A DNA stretch of 64,000 nucleotides from an uncultured Eubacteriales bacterium (GTDB lineage Bacteria; Bacillota; Clostridia; Oscillospirales; Oscillospiraceae), in assembly GCA_902492005.1 (NCBI GenBank), contig CABUJV010000007.1, positions 1-64,000 of the forward strand, read 5' to 3'. The first letter of the stretch is position 1. Every line of letters starts with the position of its first letter. The notes under the pieces are model-generated. The model was not told the DNA's origin, searched no databases, and was given only the letters and a program-made list of their open reading frames with translations. The translations under genes and the position numbers were made by a program. Shown here one piece after another: positions 52,138-60,274 of the stretch.

Positions 52138-52166
52138 ATTCTACACTATAATTTCGCATTAGGCAA
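52138..52166 (-). promoter_or_regulatory. SigA promoter of the thioesterase-ybaK pair
   Basis: Minus-strand TTGCCT (52161-52166), 17 bp and TAGAAT (52138-52143). Confidence 0.65.
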
Positions 52167-52229
52167 GAAAAAGAGCCCCCGCCTGGACAATGTCATTCGG
52201 ATAGTCTCTTAACCCAGAGAAAAAGTTAT

Positions 52230-52268
52230 CCCTGGCCATTTTGAGGAAATGGCCGGGGGTTCTTTTTT
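52230..52268. terminator. Terminator downstream of the GNAT gene
   Basis: A 12-bp stem with one G-T pair (52230-52241 / 52247-52258). A T-rich run follows on the plus strand, and TTTTT sits five bases after the stem on the minus strand. The GNAT gene is the only nearby gene it could serve. Confidence 0.65.
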
Positions 52269-52309
52269 GTTCCATCTTCCCAATTTGCCTTACCCCGACA
52301 AACTGGAAG

Positions 52310-52756
52310 TTATCGGTATAATACCATTTCGACTTCCTCCTCGTCTTGCTCACCTGTAAAGGAGAATCCTGCTTTTTTGTAAATATGCATAGCAGCACGA
52401 TTCTCTTTGTTGCAAGTCAACACTACCCGATTGGAATCGCCAAAGGGTTTCATATCAATATATTCCAGGCATTTCTTTAGAGCATCCTGCGCATAGCCAC
52501 AGCCTTGATAAGTCTTGTCAATCATCATGTGCCAAATATCATATTCAGGGATATCGTAGTCATAAATCACCATGACATAGCCGGCCATTTTTTTATCGTT
52601 GTAGATGCCAAATGGCTGGCATTGATTTCGATATACATAAGCCTGTGCCAAACTTCTGATTGGATGAGAAACAAATTCCTCCTGACCCTCAGCCAACTGC
52701 AAGTGAAATGCCTCAATAAAATTATCTTCAGTTATGGGTTCTAATCGAATTGCCAT
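52310..52756 (-). CDS. GNAT-family N-acetyltransferase
   Basis: 148 residues. The acetyl-CoA-binding segment WHMMIDKTYQGCGYAQDALK (motif A, Q/RxxGxG/A) lies near residue 80, and NRAAMHIYKKAGF completes the fold. Codon use is clearly more AT-rich than in the flanking genes, suggesting acquisition. ATG 52756, seven bases after AGGAG, is preferred over the ATG two codons earlier. The substrate is unknown. Confidence 0.85.
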   Translation of the reverse strand: MAIRLEPITEDNFIEAFHLQLAEGQEEFVSHPIRSLAQAYVYRNQCQPFGIYNDKKMAGYVMVIYDYDIPEYDIWHMMIDKTYQGCGYAQDALKKCLEYIDMKPFGDSNRVVLTCNKENRAAMHIYKKAGFSFTGEQDEEEVEMVLYR

Positions 52757-52794
52757 ATTCATTCTCCTTTGTCAAATACCGATTTGTCACTCTT

Positions 52795-52823
52795 CTTATA
52801 CCGCGAGATAGACTCTCAATCAA
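52795..52823 (-). promoter_or_regulatory. SigA promoter of the GNAT gene
   Basis: Minus-strand TTGATT (52818-52823), 17 bp and TATAAG (52795-52800). Confidence 0.55.
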
Positions 52824-53047
52824 CAGAAAAAAGGGCGGGGGAATGTCCATTGCGGGTATTTTATGACAGGTTGTCCATAAGCCCCGGCTTCCCCATTTCG
52901 CGCAGAAAAGCAAGAGATTTACCCCAGGCAATCCCGTGCGCGACCAGGAATTCACATTGATGGAACCCTGTCCGCCTTGTAAAGCGATGCTTCAGCGTCT
53001 GCTTCCATCGTTTTTCTCCCTGTCCGGAAGGATGAAAACAAAGGCGA
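52824..53047. other. Stretch without a recognisable gene
   Basis: Between the GNAT promoter and the RsgA-like fragment I see no ORF with a ribosome site and no clear hairpin. Both strands look like decayed sequence of the AT-richer island. Confidence 0.5.
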
Positions 53048-53260
53048 TCAATCTTCGCTCCCGTCGATCCTTTTTTCCCTTTTCCGCTGCTGTTTTCCCG
53101 AAATTTTTGAAGCGGGCTGTTCTCGCGGGGAAGAAGGCTTTTTTTCCCAATGTCCTTCTCCTTTCAGCATCAGATAACTTTTCCAGCGTTCTTCCGTAAG
53201 CTTTCCGCTTTCGATCTCCTTATTTTTTGTTTTGCGGACTTTCAAAAAATCATTCTTCAT
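53048..53260 (-). pseudogene. Fragment resembling the C-terminus of an RsgA-like GTPase
   Basis: A 70-residue ORF. ESGKLTEERWKSYLMLK resembles the C-terminal (A)IExGxLSEERWxSYxKLxxE helix of clostridial RsgA-type GTPases, and KISGKQQRKREKR resembles their basic tail. The GTPase domain and zinc-binding cysteines are absent. It nevertheless has a good start: ATG 53260 with AAGGAG nine bases upstream, at the end of a promoter-leader-terminator cassette. Either a 5' deletion fused the leader to a gene remnant or this is a real small protein. Confidence 0.45.
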
Positions 53261-53332
53261 CGTGCAACACTCCTTACAAAAAGTATTTTTCATTGCTGGG
53301 CAGGCGAGGCGATCCGCCCTGAAAAAGGGCGC

Positions 53333-53372
53333 AAAAAACCGCGGAAAGCAGCCTTTTCACTGTTTCCGCGGT
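53333..53372 (-). terminator. Attenuator-type terminator in the cassette leader
   Basis: A 10-bp stem (53338-53347 / 53363-53372) extended by CAG/CTG beyond a bulge, followed on the minus strand by TTTTTT. It lies between the leader peptide and the RsgA-like fragment. A second 6-bp hairpin follows at 53315-53331. Confidence 0.78.
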
Positions 53373-53458
53373 AAAAAACAATACGCGCCAATCCACGAAT
53401 AGAAGAAAGGGTCCTTTCCTTCGGCGCAAAGGCAGTAACAGCCGGACAGCCGCCTTCC

Positions 53459-53509
53459 TCAGCGCCCTTTTTTCGATTTAATAAACTGCACCTCAAAAAA
53501 CATTTTCAT
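53459..53509 (-). CDS. Sixteen-residue leader peptide
   Basis: ATG 53509 to TGA 53459 encodes MKMFFEVQFIKSKKGR, with AAAGGGGTGG just upstream. It begins about 32 nt after the predicted transcription start and precedes the terminator at 53333-53372 by 87 nt. This is the arrangement of ribosome-controlled attenuators before antibiotic-response genes. Translation and function are inferred from position only. Confidence 0.55.
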   Translation of the reverse strand: MKMFFEVQFIKSKKGR

Positions 53510-53547
53510 AAACGCCACCCCTTTCTGAAAAGTCTATGGGCAAAGTT

Positions 53548-53576
53548 ACTATAGCAAACTGCTTCTCCAATGTCAA
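53548..53576 (-). promoter_or_regulatory. Consensus SigA promoter of the island cassette
   Basis: Minus-strand TTGACA (53571-53576), 17 bp and TATAGT (53548-53553), among the best promoters in the window. Confidence 0.82.
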
Positions 53577-54168
53577 GTAGTTGCGCTTCTGGGGAATGTC
53601 CATTTCCCAAGCTATGTCGCCATGCGTTTTTAATATTTTTTCCGGGGTAAAAAAGCAAACTTTTCTCCCCCTGCAAATTGAACAGGTTTTGCCCCCCTTT
53701 GCCTTTTTTCGGTTATCGCTCCTATTCTCCATTTTGGGCCGCTGGCGGCCTGATTTTTGTTGCTTGCCGGGGACTGGTCAAGAAAACTGCCGCTGTCCGT
53801 TTTGCCCCTTGGAGGGCGGATTTTTGGAGCATGTGGGGTACTGGTTGAGAAAATCGGGGATACCTGTCTTGGCCCTATGCCCTCCCTTTGGGCCGGGAGG
53901 GGGCGGCGTGTGTATTTTTCGCCACAGTCCCTTAAAACCGGGGATTTTGCAGAAATATCACGCATGGCCCCGTTTTGACCGGGTGAACGGCAAAAGGCAG
54001 GGGGTTCTTTTTTGAAACGAACTTTGGAATCGTTTGGGGAAATTGAGGAGAATTGATCAATGCCCCGCTTTTCTCCAGTTCAGCGGAAAGGACAGGCAGA
54101 ATGATAAACGGTCAACGTCATTGTCAAACATCTTATCGTATCACTGTGAAGGCAGAAAACGAGAACAG
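53577..54168. other. Gene-poor stretch of the AT-richer island
   Basis: About 590 bases with no recognisable protein on either strand. At 54060-54104 the plus strand has GAGGAG, then a 14-codon ORF (MPRFSPVQRKGQAE) whose stop overlaps another ATG in ATGA. The second frame runs through the hairpin at 54169 and does not look like a protein. I regard the stretch as remnant sequence. Confidence 0.45.
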
Positions 54169-54205
54169 AGCCGCCGCCCACATTTGTGGGCGGCGGCTTT
54201 CTTTT
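54169..54205 (+). terminator. Plus-strand terminator in the island
   Basis: A perfect 13-bp GC-rich stem (54169-54181 / 54186-54198) followed by a T-rich run. No intact plus-strand gene precedes it, so it marks a lost transcription unit. Confidence 0.78.
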
Positions 54206-54316
54206 CCATCCTTAATTGAACGGCCTTGCTGGTGTCTCTCTTTTGCCCATAACTTTTTTACCGGGTTAGGAGACTAATTGAATGACATTGCCCGCCTGGA
54301 GGCTCTTTTTACCGCT

Positions 54317-55384
54317 TCAGTTATTCATCAGACGGACCCACTGATCGTTGTAGAGCGTGCGGGTCTCCGCAGGGAGGCAGGAAAAAGTCTCGCACTGGTT
54401 GTCCATGAAGTCCTGATCCGGGTAGGCGAAGGGATCGTCCACCACCTCGGCGTCCAGCTCCTCCCGCACGGAGAGCAGGGGAGTGGAGTACCAAGTTTCC
54501 TCACAGTTCTTCAGGCCCGCTTGGGTAGAGCACATGAAGTTGATGAAGGTCTCGGCGTTCTCTTTGTTCTCGCAGCCCTTGAGGATACACATAGCGTCCA
54601 CATAGCGGTTGGTACCCTCACGGGGCAGGGCGAAGGCCAGGTCCTCATTGTTCTCATACATGGTGAGGAAGTCGCCGTAGTAGTACACGCCGATGGCGGC
54701 GTTGCCGCCCTCCAGCTTCTCGAAGATATCATCCATGACGTAGGCTTGCACCAGGGGCTTCTGCTCCAGCAGCAGGTCCACCGCCTCGGTAATCTGGGCG
54801 GCGTCGGTGGTATTGTAGGAGTATCCCAGCTTCTTGAGCGCAATGCCGATGGTGTCCCGGGAATTGTCGAACATGAGGATATCCCCGGCATATTTTTCGT
54901 TCCAAAGCACATCCCAGGTCTCCATATCCTCGCCGGGCTCCACCATAGCGGTATTATAAATGATGCCCAGCGTGCCGAACATGTAAGGTACGGAGTAGAG
55001 ATTTTCCGGGTCATATGCCGGGTTCTTCAGGGAAGGGTCCACATCGGAGAAGTTGGGGATATTATCGAAGTTGATGGGCTCCAGCATATCCTCCTCGATC
55101 ATCTGACCGATCATGTAGTCGGAGGGAATAACGACGTCGTAGCCGCCGGAGCCGCCGGCCAGCTTGCCGTGCATGGCCTCATTGGAATCATAGGTCTGAT
55201 AGTTGACCTTGATTCCCGTCTGAGCGGTAAAATCGTCCAGCACGGACATGTCAATGTATTCGCCCCAGTTGTACACGTTGACCTCACCCTTGGACGGGGA
55301 AGAGGCACTGCCGCCGCAGGCGGTAAGCGCGAGAGTGAGGAGGCTGGCAGAGGCCAGCACGAGGGAGATCAGCTTCTTTTTCAA
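54317..55384 (-). CDS. potD: Polyamine ABC transporter, substrate-binding lipoprotein
   Basis: A 355-residue exported lipoprotein. A signal peptide ends in the lipobox LTAC at about residue 22, followed by the mature protein with VNVYNWGEYIDMSVLDDF and DVVIPSDYMIGQM, typical of PotD. It captures spermidine or putrescine for PotABC. The start is TTG 55384, and the AAAGGAG site is about 14 bases upstream, unusually far. It is the last gene of the operon. Confidence 0.92.
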   Translation of the reverse strand: MKKKLISLVLASASLLTLALTACGGSASSPSKGEVNVYNWGEYIDMSVLDDFTAQTGIKVNYQTYDSNEAMHGKLAGGSGGYDVVIPSDYMIGQMIEEDMLEPINFDNIPNFSDVDPSLKNPAYDPENLYSVPYMFGTLGIIYNTAMVEPGEDMETWDVLWNEKYAGDILMFDNSRDTIGIALKKLGYSYNTTDAAQITEAVDLLLEQKPLVQAYVMDDIFEKLEGGNAAIGVYYYGDFLTMYENNEDLAFALPREGTNRYVDAMCILKGCENKENAETFINFMCSTQAGLKNCEETWYSTPLLSVREELDAEVVDDPFAYPDQDFMDNQCETFSCLPAETRTLYNDQWVRLMNN

Positions 55385-55453
55385 TTCGATTCAGTTTGCT
55401 CCTTTCGGGATAAAATGGGTTTGTTCAGGGCCGGCAGGCCCAAAAACACAGAT

Positions 55454-56308
55454 TTATTTGGCGGACAGAACCGCCCGGCGCCGCCTCTCCATGCGCGCCT
55501 GCCGGGCCTGGCGGAGGTTGACCAGGACCATCAGGGTCACCACAACCAGGAACATCAGGGTGGACAGGGCGTTGATCTCGGGGCTGACCCGCTTTTTGGC
55601 CATGGAATAGATGACCATGGAGAGGGTCTGGGTGGTGCTCCCGGCCGTAAAATAGCTGATGACGAAGTCATCGATGGAGAGGGTGAAGGCCATAATGAGC
55701 CCGTTGATGACCCCGGGCATGATCTCCGGCAGAATGACCTTGTAAAAGGCGTGGAAGCCGTGGTCGCCCAGGTCCTGGGCGGCCTCGTAGATGTTGGGGT
55801 CCAACTGGGAGAGCTTCGGCGTCACACTGAGGATGACGTATGGCACATCAAAGGCAATGTGGGAGATTAGCAGGGTGAGGAACCCCATGCTCCATTTCAC
55901 GCCGGTCAGCTGGCCCAGGCTGCCGTTCCAGGCGCTGATGGCCAGCAGAAAGAGGAGCATCATGGATACGCCGGTGATGATGTCGGCGTTGGTCAGGGGG
56001 ATGTTGTTGACGGCCAGGCAGACGCTCCGGAACCGGCGGCGGAGGTTGCGGAATCCGATGGCTGCCGCCGTACCCATGACGGTAGAGATCACAGCAGCCA
56101 GAGCGGAGACGGCCAGTGTGACTGCCAGAGCATGGAGGATCATGTCGTTTTGGAAGAGCTGCCGGTACCAGTCCAGGGTAAAGCCGGCCCACACCGCCTT
56201 GCTCTTGGAGGCGTTGAAGGAAAAGATCACCAGGACAAGGATGGGAGCGTAGAGGAAAAGAAACACCAGGAGCATAAACAGGCGGCCGGCGAATCCGTTT
56301 TTCTTCAC
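55454..56308 (-). CDS. potC: Polyamine ABC transporter permease
   Basis: A 284-residue inner permease with about six membrane helices. The coupling-helix EAA-type loop reads YEAAQDLGDHGFHAFYKVILPEIMPG. The GTG start overlaps the potB stop in GTGA. Confidence 0.92.
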   Translation of the reverse strand: MKKNGFAGRLFMLLVFLFLYAPILVLVIFSFNASKSKAVWAGFTLDWYRQLFQNDMILHALAVTLAVSALAAVISTVMGTAAAIGFRNLRRRFRSVCLAVNNIPLTNADIITGVSMMLLFLLAISAWNGSLGQLTGVKWSMGFLTLLISHIAFDVPYVILSVTPKLSQLDPNIYEAAQDLGDHGFHAFYKVILPEIMPGVINGLIMAFTLSIDDFVISYFTAGSTTQTLSMVIYSMAKKRVSPEINALSTLMFLVVVTLMVLVNLRQARQARMERRRRAVLSAK

Positions 56309-57117
56309 AGGACCGTCACCCCCTCCTCGCCCTCGCCGAAGCGGTTCATCACGGCCATGCAGACCAGAACGATGACCATCATCACCAGGGAGATGGCAGA
56401 GCCCAGATGGGGATTATAGGCGCTGCCCAAAAACTGCATGTCGATGAGGTTGCCCAGCAGGAGGGTCTTGCTGCCGCCCAGCAGCCGGGAGATGGCGAAG
56501 GTGGACACAGACGGGATGAACACCATGGTGATGCCGCTGAGGACCCCCGGCAGGGACAGAGGGAAAATGATCCGGCGGAACACGGTGCGGTCATTGGCGC
56601 CCAGGTCCTGGGCGGCCTCGATGACCTTGGGGTCGATCTTCTCGATGACGGAGAAGATGGGCAAAACCATGTAGGGCAGAAAGTTGTAGACCATGCCCAG
56701 CACGATGGCCCCCTGGGTGTCGATCATTTGAAAGGGTCCCACACCGAACAGGCCAAAGAGGGTGTTGATCAGGCCGTTGCGCTCCAACAGGAACTTCCAG
56801 GAGTAGGTCCGCAGCAGAAAGTTCATCCACATGGGGAGCATGATGAGCATGGTGGCCATACGGTGGACCCAACCGGTCTCCCGGGCCAGGACATAGGCCA
56901 GAGGATAGCCGATCAGCACGCAGATGACGGTGGCGATGGCGGCCAGCAGGAAGGAGCGGCCGAACGCGGCGGTATACTGGGCCATGTCCAGAAAATTGGA
57001 CAGCGTAAAGCCTCCGGCGTCCGAGGTAAAGGCGTAGATTGTGATGATGACCAGGGGAGCCGCCACAAACAGGGCCATCCACCCCACATAGGGAAAGGCA
57101 ATGGCTTTACTCTTCAT
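56305..57117 (-). CDS. potB: Polyamine ABC transporter permease
   Basis: A 270-residue permease paired with PotC. It has six hydrophobic segments and the loop IEAAQDLGANDRTVFRRIIFPLSLPG. I start it at ATG 57117, six bases after GGAGG. An upstream in-frame ATG lies deeper in potA. It overlaps potA by 11 bases. Confidence 0.92.
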   Translation of the reverse strand: MKSKAIAFPYVGWMALFVAAPLVIITIYAFTSDAGGFTLSNFLDMAQYTAAFGRSFLLAAIATVICVLIGYPLAYVLARETGWVHRMATMLIMLPMWMNFLLRTYSWKFLLERNGLINTLFGLFGVGPFQMIDTQGAIVLGMVYNFLPYMVLPIFSVIEKIDPKVIEAAQDLGANDRTVFRRIIFPLSLPGVLSGITMVFIPSVSTFAISRLLGGSKTLLLGNLIDMQFLGSAYNPHLGSAISLVMMVIVLVCMAVMNRFGEGEEGVTVL

Positions 57118-58231
57118 CGCCCGCCTCCGCATCCTCGCTGAGCTCATCGTACTCGTCGCTGTAGGAGCTATAGTCTCCGAACTTGCCGGAATAGGCGCTC
57201 TTTTTCATGATGTGGAAGCCGTCAGGGTCGATCTTGACGCCGATTCTGGCTCCGACGGGGGAGAAATCCGTGGTCTGAATGAGCCACTTGAAGCCCCGGA
57301 AGTCCACGATGATGTCGTAGTGCATACCCTTGAAGGTGACCTCGGTGACCGTGCCGGTGAGCTGGCCCTCTTCCTCCGAGACGATGTCGATGTCCTCGGG
57401 CCGGATGACCACGTCCACCGCCTCGTTGGGGGCAAAGCCTCCGTCCAGACAGGGAAATTTCTTTCCGTACATCCCCACTACCCCGTCGGCGTGCATGATG
57501 CCGTCGATGATATTGGACTCCCCGATGAAGTCGGCCACAAAGGCGTTCTTGGGCTCGTTATAAATGTCGATGGGGGAGCCGATCTGCTGGATGTTGCCCT
57601 TATCCATGACGACGACCGTGTCGGACATGGTGAGGGCCTCCTCTTGGTCGTGGGTGACATAGACGAAGGTAATGCCCACCTGCTGCTGAATCTTTTTCAG
57701 CTCGATCTGCATGTCCTTACGCAGCTTCAGATCCAAGGCGCCCAAAGGCTCGTCAAGCAGAAGCACTTGCGGGCGGTTTACAATGGCCCGGGCGATGGCG
57801 ATGCGCTGCTGCTGCCCGCCGGAGAGGGAGTCCACGCTCCGCTTGCCGTAGCCGGGCAGGTTGACCAGCTCCAGGGCCTCGTTGACCCGGCGCTCAATCT
57901 CTTTTTCCGGCACCTTGGCAATGCGAAGGCCGAAGGCCACATTTTCAAAGAGGTTCATATGGGTGAACAGGGCGTATTTCTGAAACACGGTGTTCACCTG
58001 CCGCCGGTGCGGCGGAACATCATTAATCCTCACACCGTCGAAAAACACATCCCCGGAGGTAGGCTTCTGAAAACCACCGATGATACGCAGGGTGGTCGTC
58101 TTGCCGCAACCGCTGGGGCCGAGCAGTGTGAGGAATTCCTTGTCATTGATATACAGATTGATGGAGTTTAGGACGACCTCGTCGTCGAACACCATACGGC
58201 AATCCGACAAGCGGATGAGTTCTTTGGACAT
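57107..58231 (-). CDS. potA: Polyamine ABC transporter ATPase
   Basis: A 374-residue ATPase. Walker A LLGPSGCGKTT (about 38), Q-loop VFQKYALF, signature LSGGQQQR (about 137) and Walker B LLLDEPLGALD (about 158) are followed by a C-terminal TOBE regulatory domain (VVIRPEDIDI) and an acidic Ser/Tyr/Asp-rich tail. ATG 58231 follows GGGGGAGG at a short spacing. It is the first gene of potABCD. Confidence 0.94.
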   Translation of the reverse strand: MSKELIRLSDCRMVFDDEVVLNSINLYINDKEFLTLLGPSGCGKTTTLRIIGGFQKPTSGDVFFDGVRINDVPPHRRQVNTVFQKYALFTHMNLFENVAFGLRIAKVPEKEIERRVNEALELVNLPGYGKRSVDSLSGGQQQRIAIARAIVNRPQVLLLDEPLGALDLKLRKDMQIELKKIQQQVGITFVYVTHDQEEALTMSDTVVVMDKGNIQQIGSPIDIYNEPKNAFVADFIGESNIIDGIMHADGVVGMYGKKFPCLDGGFAPNEAVDVVIRPEDIDIVSEEEGQLTGTVTEVTFKGMHYDIIVDFRGFKWLIQTTDFSPVGARIGVKIDPDGFHIMKKSAYSGKFGDYSSYSDEYDELSEDAEAGDEE

Positions 58232-58298
58232 TATCCTCCCCCGTTCTGTCAGAGGCCCGCTTCCGCAGGGCCCGAAATACACAGATATAGCAAGCTAC

Positions 58299-58327
58299 AA
58301 TATATATGGTATCGCAAAAAAAGTCAA
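58299..58327 (-). promoter_or_regulatory. SigA promoter of potABCD
   Basis: Minus-strand TTGACT (58322-58327), 17 bp and TATATT (58299-58304), located just after the stop of the upstream pseudouridine synthase gene. Confidence 0.72.
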
Positions 58328-58340
58328 TGAGATTTCCGTA

Positions 58341-59312
58341 TTATTTTCGTGTATATTCGGGGAAATATTCTTCTGCGAAATCCACATGCTCCACCTGCCA
58401 GGACCGGCCGTTCAAATCGTTCAGTACGCCGGCGTCGGTGGAGAAGGAAAAGGTCAGCTTGTACGAGTAAAGCGCCTGGAATTTTCGGTCAAATTTTTTG
58501 TTGTCCCTGGCTTTTCCGTACTTGCCGTCCCCCAGCAGGGGGTGCCCGGCGGCGGCAAACTGGGCACGGATCTGATGGGTCCGTCCGGTAATGAGTTCAC
58601 ACTCCATCAGAGACAGGCCGTTCCGGACGGCCAGCGTGCGGTAGAGGGTGACGGCGGTCCGCCCCCCCGGCACCGGAGACCTGTGGACCGTGACCTGATT
58701 TTTGGACGCATCCTTGGAGAGAAAGTCCTCCAGCTTTCCGTCGGGAGGCATCATTCTGCCGTGGACCACGCACAGATAATGTTTTTCCAGCTCACGGTCC
58801 TTGATCTTCTGGTTCATAATGCGCAGGGCCTCGGCAGTCTTGGCGGCGATGACGATGCCGCCGGTGTTCCGGTCGATGCGGTTGCACAGAGCGGGGGTAA
58901 AGGCGTGCTCGGCCCTGGGGTCCCACTCCTTTTTCTGGTAGAGATAGGCCTGAATATGGGTAATAAGGGTGTTGACGTACTCGTGCTCGTCGGGGTGGAC
59001 CACCAGGCCGGGCCGCTTGTCCACCAGCAGGATGTGTTCGTCCTCATATAGAATGTCTAACTGGGGCTTGAAAACGGACAAAAAGGCATTTTCCGGCGCC
59101 GGGGCGTCAAAAAACTCGTCATTGATATAGAGCTGGAGCACGTCTCCCACACACAGACGGACATCCCGCTTGGCGCCCCTGCCGTTGAGCTTGACCCGCT
59201 TGAGCCGGATATATTTCTGCGCCAGGGGAGCGGGGAGAAGGGGAACCGTCTTGCCCAGCCAGCGGTCCAGCCGCTGCCCGGCGTCGTTTTTTCCGACAAG
59301 ATACTCTTTCAT
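58341..59312 (-). CDS. RluA-family 23S rRNA pseudouridine synthase
   Basis: 323 residues. An N-terminal S4-like domain (residues 1-75) is followed by the catalytic domain. The motif NRIDRNTGG near residue 143 replaces the usual HRLDRxTSG but keeps the catalytic Asp. ELITGRTHQIRAQFAAAGHPLLGD is conserved. Whether it acts as RluC, RluD or another member cannot be decided. ATG 59312 has GGAGG seven bases upstream. Confidence 0.9.
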   Translation of the reverse strand: MKEYLVGKNDAGQRLDRWLGKTVPLLPAPLAQKYIRLKRVKLNGRGAKRDVRLCVGDVLQLYINDEFFDAPAPENAFLSVFKPQLDILYEDEHILLVDKRPGLVVHPDEHEYVNTLITHIQAYLYQKKEWDPRAEHAFTPALCNRIDRNTGGIVIAAKTAEALRIMNQKIKDRELEKHYLCVVHGRMMPPDGKLEDFLSKDASKNQVTVHRSPVPGGRTAVTLYRTLAVRNGLSLMECELITGRTHQIRAQFAAAGHPLLGDGKYGKARDNKKFDRKFQALYSYKLTFSFSTDAGVLNDLNGRSWQVEHVDFAEEYFPEYTRK

Positions 59313-59343
59313 ATGGCGCCTCCAGCCGTAGAGATGCTCTATA

Positions 59344-59371
59344 ATTGTATCATAAAATCAAAAAAAGTGAA
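59344..59371 (-). promoter_or_regulatory. Possible promoter of the RluA-family gene
   Basis: Minus-strand TTCACT (59366-59371), 16 bp and TACAAT (59344-59349). Confidence 0.5.
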
Positions 59372-59379
59372 GAAAGTAT

Positions 59380-59408
59380 TTGACATTGACAAAACACTTG
59401 ACTATAAT
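59380..59408 (+). promoter_or_regulatory. Consensus SigA promoter of yceD-rpmF
   Basis: TTGACA (59380-59385), 17 bp and TATAAT (59403-59408), a perfect match. Two further TTGAC repeats lie within the spacer. Confidence 0.88.
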
Positions 59409-59437
59409 ATTTGTCGTGCCATTATGCGAGGTGTGCC

Positions 59438-59947
59438 ATGCGACTGAACCTGAAAGACATCATCCATGTTCCCGGCGCGGTGCGTCCGTTTTCCTTCCGG
59501 TTGGACCTGTCCGACCTGGAATTTGGCGGCGCGCATCCCATTGGCCGTCCGGTCACTGTGGAGGGCCGGGTGAGGAACATGGCCGGTGCTCTGGTTCTGG
59601 AGGCGGAGGCCAAGACCATACTGGACTTGACCTGCGACCGATGCACTAGGCCCTTTTCCCAGGAAAAAATTGTCCCCATCGAGACGCTGCTCGCCACGGA
59701 GCTGGCGGACGAGGCCAACGAGGACGAAATTTATCTCCTGGACGGGGACGAGGTGGACCTGGATGAGGTTGCCACCACGGCGTTTGTCCTCGCAATGGAT
59801 TCCAAAAACCTCTGCTCAGAGGACTGCAAAGGCATCTGTGCCGGGTGCGGCGCCGATCTGAACGTCGAGCCATGCCGGTGCAAGCCCGAGGTAGACCCCC
59901 GGCTGGCATCTCTTGCCAAGCTATTGGAGGACAAAGAGAGCGAGTAA
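59438..59947 (+). CDS. yceD: YceD family protein (DUF177)
   Basis: 169 residues. The CDRCTRPF cysteine pair, LCSEDCKGICAGCGADLN and CRCKP are the usual DUF177 metal-binding-like motifs. The gene almost always precedes rpmF and is linked to 23S rRNA accumulation in plants and E. coli. ATG 59438 follows GAGGTG; an earlier ATG lies within the leader. Confidence 0.9.
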   Translation: MRLNLKDIIHVPGAVRPFSFRLDLSDLEFGGAHPIGRPVTVEGRVRNMAGALVLEAEAKTILDLTCDRCTRPFSQEKIVPIETLLATELADEANEDEIYLLDGDEVDLDEVATTAFVLAMDSKNLCSEDCKGICAGCGADLNVEPCRCKPEVDPRLASLAKLLEDKESE

Positions 59948-59988
59948 ACGAACAGTGCCCGTGCAGGGCATCCAAGGAGGTGTCACAG

Positions 59989-60189
59989 ATGGCAGTCCCT
60001 AAGTCGAAAGTATCCAAGCAGCGTCGGAACAAGCGCCGCAGCTCCGTGTGGAAGCTGGAGACCCCCGGTCTCAGCAAGTGCCCCAAGTGTGGTGCGTACC
60101 GCCTGCCCCATCGGCTCTGCAAGTCCTGCATGACTTACAATGGCCGCGAGTTCGGCAAGACCGAGGCCACTGAGGCCAAGGCCAACTAA
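59989..60189 (+). CDS. rpmF: 50S ribosomal protein L32
   Basis: bL32, 66 residues. AVPKSKVSKQRRNKRRSS is followed by a zinc-ribbon form with CPKCG and CKSC. AAGGAGGTG precedes the ATG. It is followed by its own terminator. Confidence 0.97.
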   Translation: MAVPKSKVSKQRRNKRRSSVWKLETPGLSKCPKCGAYRLPHRLCKSCMTYNGREFGKTEATEAKAN

Positions 60190-60203
60190 ATGCGCGAGAA
60201 AAG

Positions 60204-60231
60204 AAGAGGGGTTTATCCCCTCTTTCTTTTT
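60204..60231 (+). terminator. Terminator of yceD-rpmF
   Basis: An 8-bp stem (60204-60211 / 60217-60224) with loop TTTAT and a T-rich tail. Confidence 0.82.
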
Positions 60232-60274
60232 GCCCGGAAACGGGGTACAATAAAACGGAAAAGGAGGCGCGCCC

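Noticed and set aside
53582..54015. A 144-codon plus-strand frame in the AT-richer island
   Set aside because: No ribosome site, Phe/Pro/Cys-rich low-complexity translation, and it lies across the opposing promoter region.
54278..55870. A 530-codon plus-strand frame opposite potD/potC
   Set aside because: It is the antisense shadow of two well-supported transporter genes and its Gly/His/Val-rich translation resembles no protein.
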